DNA of 64,000 nt from positions 248,001 to 312,000 of the forward strand of contig NZ_LZZT01000031.1 in the NCBI RefSeq assembly GCF_014170305.1, written 5' to 3'. Position 1 is the stretch's first letter, and the number at the start of each line of letters is the position of its first letter. Position numbers and translations under genes: made by a program. Below are positions 1 to 8,552 of this stretch, piece by piece. A model generated the notes under the pieces. The model saw nothing but the letters and a program-made list of their open reading frames with translations, did not search any database and was not told the origin of the DNA. This stretch comes from Achromobacter sp. UMC71. Its GTDB lineage: Bacteria > Pseudomonadota > Gammaproteobacteria > Burkholderiales > Burkholderiaceae_B.

Positions 1-492
1 CTCTGCCAGCAGGTCATGCCGCATGGCCGCCCGGTGTCGCCGCACATGTACCACTACGCCGACGTCGGCGTCGAACGCTACCGGCCGTCGCAAGACGGCA
101 CCAACCGCCAGTTGACCCATCTGGCGCGGCTGCTGGCCAAGGGCGACTACGACGCGCAAAAGGAAACCCTGGACCGCATCCATGAAGAACAGGGCATCGA
201 CGTGTTCGTCGCCAACTACAACCTGTTCACGCAAGACAACGACGCCACCGCGTCGTTCTCGGTGGCGTCCTGGACGCGCGGCGTGGACACGTCCCTGCCC
301 CAGGTCGACCGCCTGGCGCTCGTGCGGCCCGATGCCGCCGACGACATTGGCGAAGTCCGCGTCGTACGCTGGGAACAGGCCCTGGCCGTGCTGGCGCCCC
401 TGCTGGAGCGCGAAGACGTCTACCCGGTGCGCTACCGCACCCGTGGCTTTCCCAGCGACGCGCAGCTGCTGCAATTGCAGGCCATCGACTGA
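1..492 (+). CDS. Unrecognised protein, C-terminal part (5' end outside window)
   Basis: The frame is open from base 1 and stops at 492, so only the last ~163 residues are present; the Met at base 16 is probably internal. The protein is soluble and acidic, has no visible signal peptide or membrane segment, and ends LLQLQAID. I do not recognise a family. GC-rich third positions fit genuine coding. It is convergent with aqpZ, 52 bp away. Confidence 0.6.
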   Translation, partial: LCQQVMPHGRPVSPHMYHYADVGVERYRPSQDGTNRQLTHLARLLAKGDYDAQKETLDRIHEEQGIDVFVANYNLFTQDNDATASFSVASWTRGVDTSLPQVDRLALVRPDAADDIGEVRVVRWEQALAVLAPLLEREDVYPVRYRTRGFPSDAQLLQLQAID

Positions 493-544
493 CATCCAGG
501 CGGGCACCGGCGGCCGCATCCACTGCCGCGGCGCCAGCCCTTCC

Positions 545-1255
545 CTACGCCTGCGTGGCCGGTTCGCTCACCAAGCGGTACGCCAGCGCCCCGATGATCG
601 CCCCGGCGATCGGCGCCACCCAGAACAACCACAGCTGTTCCAACGCCCAGCCCCCCACGAACAGCGCAGGCCCCGTGGAACGCGCCGGATTGACCGAGGT
701 GTTGGTAACCGGAATGCTGACCAGGTGGATCAGCGTCAGCGCCAGACCGATTGGAATGGCGGCAAAGCCGGCCGGGGCGCGCTTGGCGGTGGCGCCCAGG
801 ATCACGAACAGGAAGCCCGCCGTCATCACGACTTCAGTCACCAGCGCGGCGCCCATCGAGTACTTGCCGGGCGAATACGCGTCATAGCCGTTGGCCGCGA
901 AGTGGCTGCCTTTCAGATCGAAGCCCAGCTTGCCGTCGGCGATCACCGCCAATACCGCCGCCGCCGCGATGGCCCCCAGCACCTGCGCCACCACGTAGGG
1001 CAGGATTTCCTTGGCCGGGAAACGCCCTCCCGCCACCAGTCCGACCGTGACCGCAGGGTTGAAATGGCCGCCCGAAATATGGCCGACGGCAAACGCCATG
1101 GTCAACACCGTCAGGCCGAACGCCAGCGCCACGCCCGCAAAGCCAATGCCCAGTTGCGGAAAGCCCGCCGCCAGCACCGCGGCCCCGCAGCCGCCCAGCA
1201 CCAGCCAGAACGTGCCGAAGCATTCCGCGCCGCAGCGCTTTGACAATGGGTACAT
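545..1255 (-). CDS. aqpZ: Aquaporin Z (water channel)
   Basis: An inner-membrane MIP-family channel of 236 residues, the usual AqpZ length. Six hydrophobic helices and both pore loops are visible: the first NPA at residues 66-68 (HFNPAVT) and the second at 189-191 (SVNPARS). Arg192 after the second NPA and His177 in the preceding helix are the selectivity-filter residues typical of water-specific channels rather than glycerol facilitators. It is transcribed alone, divergent from the LysE exporter, with 129 bp between the two starts. Its nearness to a GlpK/GlpD-like operon is coincidental as far as I can see, because the pore residues argue against a GlpF role. Confidence 0.95.
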   Translation of the reverse strand: MYPLSKRCGAECFGTFWLVLGGCGAAVLAAGFPQLGIGFAGVALAFGLTVLTMAFAVGHISGGHFNPAVTVGLVAGGRFPAKEILPYVVAQVLGAIAAAAVLAVIADGKLGFDLKGSHFAANGYDAYSPGKYSMGAALVTEVVMTAGFLFVILGATAKRAPAGFAAIPIGLALTLIHLVSIPVTNTSVNPARSTGPALFVGGWALEQLWLFWVAPIAGAIIGALAYRLVSEPATQA

Positions 1256-1384
1256 GATTCGCCCTCCAAGCGGAAAACTAGATGGTCGGCCAAAGTAGCG
1301 CCGCCGATTTCAAAACAATGCAAATTCCTTTCGATTCTTGACATTGCTATGCTTGGCGCTGTTTTCCTACCCCCACCATGACCG

Positions 1385-2014
1385 ATGGACGCCACCACCC
1401 TATTGCTGTACGTCGTCACCGTCAGCGCCGTCATGGCCAGCCCCGGCCCGTCCATGCTGCTGGCGCTGAACAACGGCGCCTGCCACGGCATGCGCGTCGC
1501 GGGCTTCGGCATCGCGGGTGCGATGCTGTCTGATCTTTTGCTGATCGGCGCGGTGGGCTGCGGCCTGGGCGCATTGCTGCAGGCGTCCGAGCACCTGTTC
1601 GCGATCGTCAAATGGGGCGGCGCGGCGTACCTGCTGTACCTGGCCTGGGCGATCTGGCATTCGCCGGCCCGGGCATTGCGCGTCAGCCCGACGGAGGTGT
1701 CGGCGAGCGGCAAAAAAGCCTTTCTGCGGGCGCTGCTGGTGGGGTTGTCGAACCCCAAGGGCGTCCTGTTTTTCTCGGCCTTCCTGCCGCAATTCATCCA
1801 GCCGGCAGCGCCGGTCGCCTCGCAGTACGTGATGCTGGCGCTGGTCAGCGCCGCGATCGACTGCGTGATGATGTGCCTGTATGCCTACGGCGGCCGCCAC
1901 GCCATGCGCGTCTTTTCGGCCAGCGTCATGACCTGGGTCAATCGCGGTTGCGCCGGCATGCTGGCATTGCTGGCGCTGGGCTTGAGCCTGTATCGACGCA
2001 GCGAATTACGTTGA
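1385..2014 (+). CDS. LysE/RhtB-family amino-acid exporter
   Basis: A 209-residue inner-membrane protein with the LysE-family N-terminal signature (MASPGPSMLLAL at ~16-27) and the conserved SNPKGVLFFSAFLPQF segment at ~123-138. About six membrane segments are visible. Family members export amino acids or their derivatives by proton antiport; the substrate cannot be read from the sequence. It stands alone between aqpZ (divergent) and a Bug receptor 149 bp downstream, with no adjacent LysR-type regulator of the kind that often accompanies lysE. Confidence 0.88.
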   Translation: MDATTLLLYVVTVSAVMASPGPSMLLALNNGACHGMRVAGFGIAGAMLSDLLLIGAVGCGLGALLQASEHLFAIVKWGGAAYLLYLAWAIWHSPARALRVSPTEVSASGKKAFLRALLVGLSNPKGVLFFSAFLPQFIQPAAPVASQYVMLALVSAAIDCVMMCLYAYGGRHAMRVFSASVMTWVNRGCAGMLALLALGLSLYRRSELR

Positions 2015-2163
2015 ATTACCGACGTCAAATAGCGTTTGACATGCTGTCAATCTGACCTCGGATTGTAAAAGCCGCCCTGCCAGACAAGAATCCTGAAACA
2101 AGCGCCGCAGCGGCGCGGGCCATCCTGCCCCGCCGCCACACGCGCCCACCAGGAGACACCCGC

Positions 2164-3171
2164 ATGGCTCAGGGCAACCCCGTACGATCCCGTCGCCGCT
2201 GGCTGGCGTGCAGCGCAATCGCCCTGGCGGGCGCGGCGCTGTCCGGCCCGCTCCAAGCCGAAGCGGCATGGCCGTCCAAACCCATACGCATCATCGTGCC
2301 CTACAACGCGGGCGGCGCCACCGACATCGTGGCGCGCGTGGTGGCCGAACGCCTGTCGCATACCCTGGGCCAGCCCGTGCTGGTGGAAAACCGCGGCGGC
2401 GCCTCCGGCATCATGGGTACGGATGCCGCCGCCAAGGCCGCGCCGGATGGCTACACCCTGACCGTATCGCTCAGTTCCTCGCTGATGCAGAACCAGTTCC
2501 TGTATCAGCGACTGCCGTACAACACCGAGCGCGACTTCGTCCTAATTTCGCAGATCGCCATGGCCCCCGTGACGCTGGTGGCACACCCCAGCGTGCCGGC
2601 TGCCGACGGCCCGCAGCTGCTCGCCTACGTGCGCGAGCATCCCGGCAAGGTCGCATATGGCTCATGGGGCGTCGGCTCGTATGGGCATCTGGGCAGCGCC
2701 TACCTGGGCGCTACGCAGCACGGCGACATGACGCATGTGGCCTACAAGGGCGAATCCCCGATGCTGCAGGACCTGATCGGCGGCCGCATCCAGATCGCCT
2801 TCGCCAGCGCGCTGGGCGCCAAGCCCTACATCGACAACGGCCGGCTCACGCTCATCGGCGTCACGGGCGACACCCGCATGGCCGTGCTGCCCGCGGCCGC
2901 CACGCTGGCCGAACAAGGTTTGCGCGACGACGCCTACCGGGTGGTTGGCTGGGTGGCGCTGGCCGCGCCGAAAGCCACGCCTGCCCCAATCGTCGCGCGG
3001 CTGGCGCGCGACATCCACGACATGGTGCGAACCCCCGACGTGCAGGCCCGGCTGATCGACATGGGCTTCATCCCGCTGGGCAATTCCCCCGAGGAATTCG
3101 CCGCGAACTACCGCCGCGAATTACCCGTGTGGAAAACGCTGGTCGAACAGTCCGGCGCGCGGCTGGACTGA
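2164..3171 (+). CDS. Bug-family (TctC) periplasmic solute-binding protein
   Basis: A 335-residue periplasmic receptor of the tripartite tricarboxylate transporter type. A twin-Arg-rich signal peptide covers ~1-33, followed by the hallmark start of the mature domain (WPSKPIRIIVPYNAGGATD) with the GG..D loop that contacts carboxylate ligands in this family. A good Shine-Dalgarno (AGGAG) lies 10 bp before the ATG. No TctA/TctB membrane partners are nearby, as is usual for the many orphan Bug receptors of Bordetella and Achromobacter. The ligand is unknown. It converges with the GlpP-like gene, 12 bp away. Confidence 0.9.
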   Translation: MAQGNPVRSRRRWLACSAIALAGAALSGPLQAEAAWPSKPIRIIVPYNAGGATDIVARVVAERLSHTLGQPVLVENRGGASGIMGTDAAAKAAPDGYTLTVSLSSSLMQNQFLYQRLPYNTERDFVLISQIAMAPVTLVAHPSVPAADGPQLLAYVREHPGKVAYGSWGVGSYGHLGSAYLGATQHGDMTHVAYKGESPMLQDLIGGRIQIAFASALGAKPYIDNGRLTLIGVTGDTRMAVLPAAATLAEQGLRDDAYRVVGWVALAAPKATPAPIVARLARDIHDMVRTPDVQARLIDMGFIPLGNSPEEFAANYRRELPVWKTLVEQSGARLD

Positions 3172-3183
3172 AGCCCGTCGGCG

Positions 3184-3765
3184 CTATCGGAGCGCCTTCG
3201 GATCCACGCTCCAGAGCACCGCGTCGCTGGTGGACACCGCCACCGCGCCGTGACGCAGCGCAGCAGCCACGTCCGCCTGGTTGCAGACAAAGCCCGAGGC
3301 GACGATCGGCGGCAGCGCCTTCAGGTCTGGCGAGGCCATGTGGCCAAGCATCGGCGCCGGCATGATCTGGACCAGGTTGGGGTCGCTCTGCTCCAGCGCC
3401 TTGACGCTGCGTGGCCAGGTGGAACGGTCGGTCACGAATACTTTCTGCATCGTGACCATGCCGGCGCGATTGGCCCGCTGGATGGTGGCAACCCGGGTGG
3501 ACACCAGGCTCGCCACGCCAATATCCGCCAGGTATTCGACGCCGCCCTTGTCTTGCGACAACCCTTCGCAGCTGTCGATATTCACGATCACGTACTTGCC
3601 GGCCCGGTTCAGGGCGGCGATCACCGGCGCAAGCTTGCGCAGTTCGACGTTGGCGACAATGCCGATTTCAGCCGCGCTGCCGACGAAGGCGTTGATCTGC
3701 TCCGGCCCGTAGAGCGTGGCGATGACCGGATGCCGCGCCAGGCATGCCCCGAGTGACCTGTCCAT
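3184..3765 (-). CDS. GlpP-like glycerol-3-phosphate-responsive antiterminator
   Basis: A 193-residue protein of the GlpP family, whose Bacillus member (about the same length) binds glycerol-3-phosphate and then the leader RNA of glp genes to prevent premature termination. Typical TIM-barrel-like segments are visible: HPVIATLYGPEQI near the start, KYVIVNIDSCEGLSQDKGG in the middle, and IMPAPM near 140. It is the last gene of the five-gene operon, starting 1 nt after the flavoprotein stop. Its presence makes the terminator-like hairpin at 10060-10090, in the leader of the same operon, a plausible target. The family call is firm; the effector and RNA target are inferred. Confidence 0.82.
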   Translation of the reverse strand: MDRSLGACLARHPVIATLYGPEQINAFVGSAAEIGIVANVELRKLAPVIAALNRAGKYVIVNIDSCEGLSQDKGGVEYLADIGVASLVSTRVATIQRANRAGMVTMQKVFVTDRSTWPRSVKALEQSDPNLVQIMPAPMLGHMASPDLKALPPIVASGFVCNQADVAAALRHGAVAVSTSDAVLWSVDPKALR

Positions 3766-3766
3766 G

Positions 3767-5323
3767 TTATCGCTTGCCTTGATCGTAGAAGAGCGCGTCC
3801 GTCAGGCCGAGCTTTCCGGGGTTGAGAATATTCTGCGGATCCAGCGCCCGCTTGACGGCGAGCAGCACCTCGAACGCCGGCCCCAGCGACTCGCGCATGT
3901 AGGGCGCGCGCAGCAGACCCACGCCGTGGTGGTGGCTGAGCGCCGCATTATATTTAATCAACACCGCATTGGCCGCGTCCCACGCCTGGCGATACCACGC
4001 GGCGCGGTCCGGCACCGCGACCTCGCCGCGCAGCGAAAAGTACAGGCACGCGCCGTCGACATAGGCATGCGACTGGTGCGCCGACCCGGCCAGCGTGCCG
4101 GGCACGGCATTGACCGCGGCCACGACCTCATCGTAGATCGCCGCCAGATCGCTCCAGCGCCCCGCCATCTCCAGCGTATCGGCGACGAAACCCGGGCTGC
4201 GCTTGAAGCCTTCGGCGCTCTTGCCGGTCAGGTAGCGGGTATCCAGCCAGCGCTCGAACATCGCCTCGCCATCCAGCTTGTCGCCCGTCTCGCGGCACGC
4301 GTCTTCGCTGATCTGCATGACCGCATCGACGATCGGCTGCGGGCCTTCGTCGGCGATCAGCAGCACATTCAGGTCGGGCCGGTTGAACTGCACGCCGCTT
4401 TCCAATTCGTCGTACAGCCGCAACGCGGCGGGGTTGGCGCCGCGCTGCATGATCTGGCGGCACGCTTCCAGCCCGGCGGCGAACGTCTTGAAGCCGTAGG
4501 CGATGGCACGGCCGTAGTCGGGCAGCCGGTGCAGCTTGAGCCGCACGCGCACCACCACGCCCAGCGTGCCTTCCGAGCCGATGAACATCTGCTGCAGGTC
4601 GGGCCCCACCGCCGCCCGCGAATAGCCGCCCACGGTGATCAAGCTGCCGTCCGCCAGCACCACGTCCATGCCGAAGACCATGTCTTCGATCTTGCCGTAG
4701 CGCGTGGACAGCTGGCCCGCGCCGCGGCACGCCACCCAGCCGCCGACCGTGCTGATGCCGAACGACGACGGCCAGTGCCCCATGGTCATGCCGAAGTCGC
4801 GTTGGATGGTCTGCTCGAACACATCGCCGAACATGCCGGCCTCGACCTCCACGATCTGGCTATCGCGGTCATAGCCGACCAGCCGATTCAATTGGCACAC
4901 GTCCAGCACGACGCCGCCGCGCAGGGGCAATGCCGCCCCCGTCACGTTGCTGCGCCCGGCCGACACGGTGACCGGGAGGGCAGCGGCATGGGCGATGCGC
5001 ATCACGGCCTGGATCTGTGCCACCGACGACACCTTGACGATCACGGCCCGCGGCGTGGCGGGCTGGCCCGCGGTCTCGGTCATCATCGAACCGGCCCACC
5101 AGTCGCGCGTCCAGGCCACGGCGTCGGCCGTGGCCGTCAACACCTCGTCAGCGGCGGCGCGCAACGCGTCGAGTTGCGCGGCCGGCACGGCCACCGGATC
5201 GCGCTGCAGCCCGGGCTCGGTGCCGGTCTCTTTCAGGCCCGCCGCGTAGCCTGGCGGCGTGTGCGCACCCACCACATAGTTGCCACGGTTGTAGCCACGC
5301 TTGATAGCTTCTTTACTGATCAC
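3767..5323 (-). CDS. FAD-binding oxidoreductase, alkyl-DHAP-synthase-like
   Basis: A 518-residue flavoprotein of the vanillyl-alcohol-oxidase fold: PCMH-type FAD domain in roughly 125-310, then a C-terminal cap and an ILNPGKLG tail. The closest resemblance I can name is alkyldihydroxyacetonephosphate synthase: the FAD-loop pattern GGWVACRGAGQLSTRYG, a Tyr in SHAYVDGACLYF, and the triple His at 464-466 (SHHHGVG) all match AGPS active-site motifs. The start is GTG at 5323, overlapping the glpD stop as GTGA. It could equally be an oxidase or dehydrogenase for a glycerol-derived hydroxy compound; the substrate is unknown. Confidence 0.8.
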   Translation of the reverse strand: MISKEAIKRGYNRGNYVVGAHTPPGYAAGLKETGTEPGLQRDPVAVPAAQLDALRAAADEVLTATADAVAWTRDWWAGSMMTETAGQPATPRAVIVKVSSVAQIQAVMRIAHAAALPVTVSAGRSNVTGAALPLRGGVVLDVCQLNRLVGYDRDSQIVEVEAGMFGDVFEQTIQRDFGMTMGHWPSSFGISTVGGWVACRGAGQLSTRYGKIEDMVFGMDVVLADGSLITVGGYSRAAVGPDLQQMFIGSEGTLGVVVRVRLKLHRLPDYGRAIAYGFKTFAAGLEACRQIMQRGANPAALRLYDELESGVQFNRPDLNVLLIADEGPQPIVDAVMQISEDACRETGDKLDGEAMFERWLDTRYLTGKSAEGFKRSPGFVADTLEMAGRWSDLAAIYDEVVAAVNAVPGTLAGSAHQSHAYVDGACLYFSLRGEVAVPDRAAWYRQAWDAANAVLIKYNAALSHHHGVGLLRAPYMRESLGPAFEVLLAVKRALDPQNILNPGKLGLTDALFYDQGKR

Positions 5324-6999
5324 GAGTCATCTCCCATTAGTACGGTTTTTTCGTGTTGGATCGCGGCGCGGTAGCCGTTCACCTGCTGCGCCACATCGGC
5401 ATCGGACAATCCCAGTTCGGCCTGCAATAGCTGGCCCACGCGCGCCGCGGCCAGCGCCGAGGCGTCGCGCGCCATCAGCCGGGCCCGCATGCGGCGCGAC
5501 AACACGTCTTCAACCGTGGCCGCCAATTCATGGCGCACGGCGTACAGCGCTTCGGCTTCGGTATAGGGCAGCCCCGCCACCAGCGGCGCGGCCAGCGACG
5601 GCGTTTGCTGCATCAGGTCACTGACAAAGCGCGCCTCGGTGCCGTAGCGCTCGCCCAGATGGGCGGCCAGGCCGCCCGATGCCACGATGGCCTGCGGGTC
5701 GTAACCGGCCGCACCCAGCAGAAAGGCGCCGGCCGTCACGCAGCGCGCCTTTTTCCCCAGCACCTTCTGCACAGCATCGATGGTCTGCTCGGCCATGTGG
5801 CGCGATGTCGTCAACTTGCCACCGACGATGGTGACCAGGCCGTCGTCCGCCACCCGGATCTCGTGATTGCGCTTGATCTCCAGCGTCTTGCCGCCCGGCG
5901 GCGCGACCAGCGGCCGACAGCCCGCGATGCTGCCCACCACGTCTTCGGCCCGAAGGTCTGTCTTGAGCGCCGAGCGAGCGCCTTCCAGCAGGAAATCCAG
6001 CTCGCGGCGTGTGCAATGGACGTCGTCCAGATCTCCTTCGTAGTCCTCGTCGGTGGTGCCCAGGTAGGACACGTTGCCCCAGCGCGTGATGGTGGCGCGA
6101 CGACTGCGGCCGGGCACAGGGATCGTCACCGTACAGTCGTTGCGCAGCTTCAGCCATGGCACCGCCACATGCACGCCCTTGGCCGGCCGGATCTGCAAGG
6201 CCTGGGGATCACCCTTGCGGCTACCGTTCCAGTCTCGCAGCCACACGCCGGTGGCCATGACCACCACGCCGGCATGCACGCGGATTTCGTCCTGCCCCGC
6301 CTGCACGATGGCGCCGTCCACCTTGCCGTGGCCGTCGCGCGTGACCTCGATGACCTTGGCGTGGTTCAGCACCGCCGCGCCATGGAACGCGGCAGTGCGC
6401 GCCACGGTCAGCGTCAGGCGCGCATCGTCCACCCGCGCATCGAAATACAGGAAGCCGCCCAACAGCCCTTCCTGCTTGAAGGTCGGGCAATGCGACAGCA
6501 CTTCGGCCGGGCTCAGCTTCTGGTGCAGGATGCCCTCGCGCCAGCCGCCGGCCAGATCGTAGGTCCACAACAGGCTCTCGAAGGCCTTGGCCAGCCGCTT
6601 GTCGAACACGCCCTCGCGTTCCAGGATGGGAAACAGGAACGGCAGGCGCTGCACCAGGTGCCGGGCGTTGCGGCGCAAGCGCTGGCGCTCGTGCAGCGAA
6701 TGGCGTACCAGACTCAGGTTGCCTTGCTCGATATAGCGCAGCCCGCCGTGCACCATCTTGGAAGACTTCGACGACGTGCCCGACGCGAAATCGTCCTTTT
6801 CCACCAGCGCCACGCGATAGCCGCGCAGACTGGCATCCAGCGCCGCATAGACGCCCGTGATACCGCCACCCACGATCAGAATGTCGAAGCGTTCGCTGCG
6901 CAGCCGGTCCGCCTGCTCTTGTCGCACCCACCGCAATGGCTCGCCGCGGGTCATGGCGGCCCGGTCCTTCCCGGGCTTTCTTGATGGCCAACCGATCAT
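5320..6999 (-). CDS. glpD: Glycerol-3-phosphate dehydrogenase family (GlpD-like), FAD-dependent
   Basis: A 559-residue FAD protein. The N-terminal Rossmann motif (ILIVGGGITG) follows ~25 residues in; the diagnostic GlpD segment SSKSSKMVHGGLRYIEQG and the C-terminal VGGKLTT motif are present, then a helical DAO_C domain. Family members oxidise sn-glycerol-3-phosphate to DHAP and pass electrons to quinone at the inner membrane. I place the start at ATG 6999, overlapping the kinase stop as ATGA; a second in-frame ATG at 6954 has a better-placed GGAAGG and may be the true start. Since the neighbouring kinase is not a standard glycerol kinase, the substrate may be a related polyol phosphate. Confidence 0.85.
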   Translation of the reverse strand: MIGWPSRKPGKDRAAMTRGEPLRWVRQEQADRLRSERFDILIVGGGITGVYAALDASLRGYRVALVEKDDFASGTSSKSSKMVHGGLRYIEQGNLSLVRHSLHERQRLRRNARHLVQRLPFLFPILEREGVFDKRLAKAFESLLWTYDLAGGWREGILHQKLSPAEVLSHCPTFKQEGLLGGFLYFDARVDDARLTLTVARTAAFHGAAVLNHAKVIEVTRDGHGKVDGAIVQAGQDEIRVHAGVVVMATGVWLRDWNGSRKGDPQALQIRPAKGVHVAVPWLKLRNDCTVTIPVPGRSRRATITRWGNVSYLGTTDEDYEGDLDDVHCTRRELDFLLEGARSALKTDLRAEDVVGSIAGCRPLVAPPGGKTLEIKRNHEIRVADDGLVTIVGGKLTTSRHMAEQTIDAVQKVLGKKARCVTAGAFLLGAAGYDPQAIVASGGLAAHLGERYGTEARFVSDLMQQTPSLAAPLVAGLPYTEAEALYAVRHELAATVEDVLSRRMRARLMARDASALAAARVGQLLQAELGLSDADVAQQVNGYRAAIQHEKTVLMGDDS

Positions 7000-8552
7000 T
7001 TCCGTACTGCCTCCAGCTTGTCGTGGGAATACAGGCCCACATGGGCCAATTCGGATTCGACGCGCGAATGCCACAACGCGCGGCGCCGGGCGCGTGCATC
7101 GGCCGCCAAGGCCGGCAGGAACACCGCGTCGGTGGCGGCCGTCTCGCGCGCCGCCTGCAGCGACGGCCACAGCAAGCCCGATGCCCCCGCCAGGAAGGCC
7201 GCGCCGCGCAGGCTGGCGCGGTCGGCCTCCTGCATGCGGCGTATCGGAATGCCCAGCAGGTCGGCCTGGATACGCAGCAGCGGATCGCTGCAGGACAGCC
7301 CGCCGCCCACCACTAGTTCCGATACCTGCACGCCCGAGACCTCCTCGTCCGCCTCGATGCAACTGGCCACCGAATGCGCGATGCCTTCCAGGATGGCGTA
7401 GGCCACCTCGGCCTGCGTGGTGGCCATCGAAATACCGGTCAGGGACGCCCGGGCGCTGGCCTCCATGCGCGGCACGCGCAGCCCGGTCAGGGCCGGAATG
7501 AAGGTCACCCCGCCAGCGGACTGCGCCGTGGCGGCCAGCGCGCTGATTTCCTGCGCATTCTTGAACCACTTGAGCTTGTCGCAGACCCAGTTCAATGCCG
7601 ATCCCGTGGTGGCGACAAACGTCTCGACCGCGAAGTGCGAGACCTGGTCCTGGCGCCGCGCGGTCATCGTCAGCGATCCTTCGTAGCGGCCGCTGTTGAC
7701 GGGCGGCTCGGAACCGATGATCAGGTCCACGAAACTGCCCGTGCCATGCACGCACATCGCCTGGCCGCGGTCCAGGCATCCCAGGCCCACGGCGCCCGCG
7801 TGCTGGTCGCCGGCCGACGCCCGTATCGGCACGCTGATGCCCAGCACGTCCTCGCGGGTATGGCCGAAGTCGTCCGCTTCCTGGCGCAGGGCCGGCAGCA
7901 GCTCGCGCGGAAAATCCAGCGCGTCGATCCAGTCCAGGTAATAGCGATGGTCGGCCAGCACGTAGGCGCCGGCGGACGTGGCATTGGTAGGCGTCGTCAC
8001 GCATTCGCGACGGTCCGACAGATGCCACAACAGCCACGTATCGATCGTGCCGAACGCCAGCCGGCGCTCGCGCCAGGCCTGCGCCACCGCGGGCGAGTCG
8101 CGCAGATGGCGCGCCGCCCACAGATAAGGCGAACGCACCCCGGCCGGGCGGCCCACGTGCGCAAGCAGGCGTGCGTTCCATGCCGGCGCCAGGCGGTCCA
8201 GTTCGTCGACATAGCGCGTGTCCTGCCACACCATGGCCGGCACCAGCGCGCGTCCGCTGGCCGTATCCCACAGCACCGCGGTCGCGCGCTGCGTGGCCAG
8301 CGCCAGTGCCACGATGCCGCGCCCGTCCCGGCGCGCCTGCGCGATGACCTGGCGGCACACCTGGACCGTCCTGTCCAGAATGGCGTCGGCATCCTGCTCC
8401 ACCACGCCCGGGCGCGGCGTATCAACCTGCAGGGGCAAGTATTCCTGCCCCGACACATGGCCATCCGCCGACACCAGGGCCGCGCGGGTCCCGGAGGTGC
8501 CCGCGTCGATGGACAGAATCACGTGATTGCGCATATTGTCTCCGTCCGTCAT
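6996..8552 (-). CDS. FGGY-family carbohydrate/polyol kinase (GlpK-like, altered substrate pocket)
   Basis: A 518-residue ATP-dependent kinase of the FGGY family: N-terminal phosphate-binding motif IDAGTSGTRAA (~15-25), AGDQ with catalytic-type Asp249, and a C-terminal adenosine-binding GGGLS region. Compared with E. coli GlpK (glycerol contacts Arg83, Glu84, Tyr135, Asp245), the Arg and Asp are kept, but the Glu is Ala (TQRA at 87-90) and the Tyr position is not Tyr. GlpK's own DQGTTSSR start is also absent. It therefore probably phosphorylates a polyol other than free glycerol, though glycerol is not excluded. ATGA overlaps with genes on both sides indicate tight coupling. Confidence 0.85.
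   Translation of the reverse strand: MTDGDNMRNHVILSIDAGTSGTRAALVSADGHVSGQEYLPLQVDTPRPGVVEQDADAILDRTVQVCRQVIAQARRDGRGIVALALATQRATAVLWDTASGRALVPAMVWQDTRYVDELDRLAPAWNARLLAHVGRPAGVRSPYLWAARHLRDSPAVAQAWRERRLAFGTIDTWLLWHLSDRRECVTTPTNATSAGAYVLADHRYYLDWIDALDFPRELLPALRQEADDFGHTREDVLGISVPIRASAGDQHAGAVGLGCLDRGQAMCVHGTGSFVDLIIGSEPPVNSGRYEGSLTMTARRQDQVSHFAVETFVATTGSALNWVCDKLKWFKNAQEISALAATAQSAGGVTFIPALTGLRVPRMEASARASLTGISMATTQAEVAYAILEGIAHSVASCIEADEEVSGVQVSELVVGGGLSCSDPLLRIQADLLGIPIRRMQEADRASLRGAAFLAGASGLLWPSLQAARETAATDAVFLPALAADARARRRALWHSRVESELAHVGLYSHDKLEAVRK

Noticed and set aside
545-1255. Glycerol facilitator serving the glp-like operon
   Set aside because: Selectivity-filter residues (His177, Arg192) fit a water channel, and the gene is separated and oppositely arranged.
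5320-8358. A 1012-codon open frame reading glpD with a long N-terminal extension
   Set aside because: The extension runs antiparallel in frame through the kinase gene and has shadow-type composition; GlpD starts at the ATGA overlap at 6999 or at 6954.
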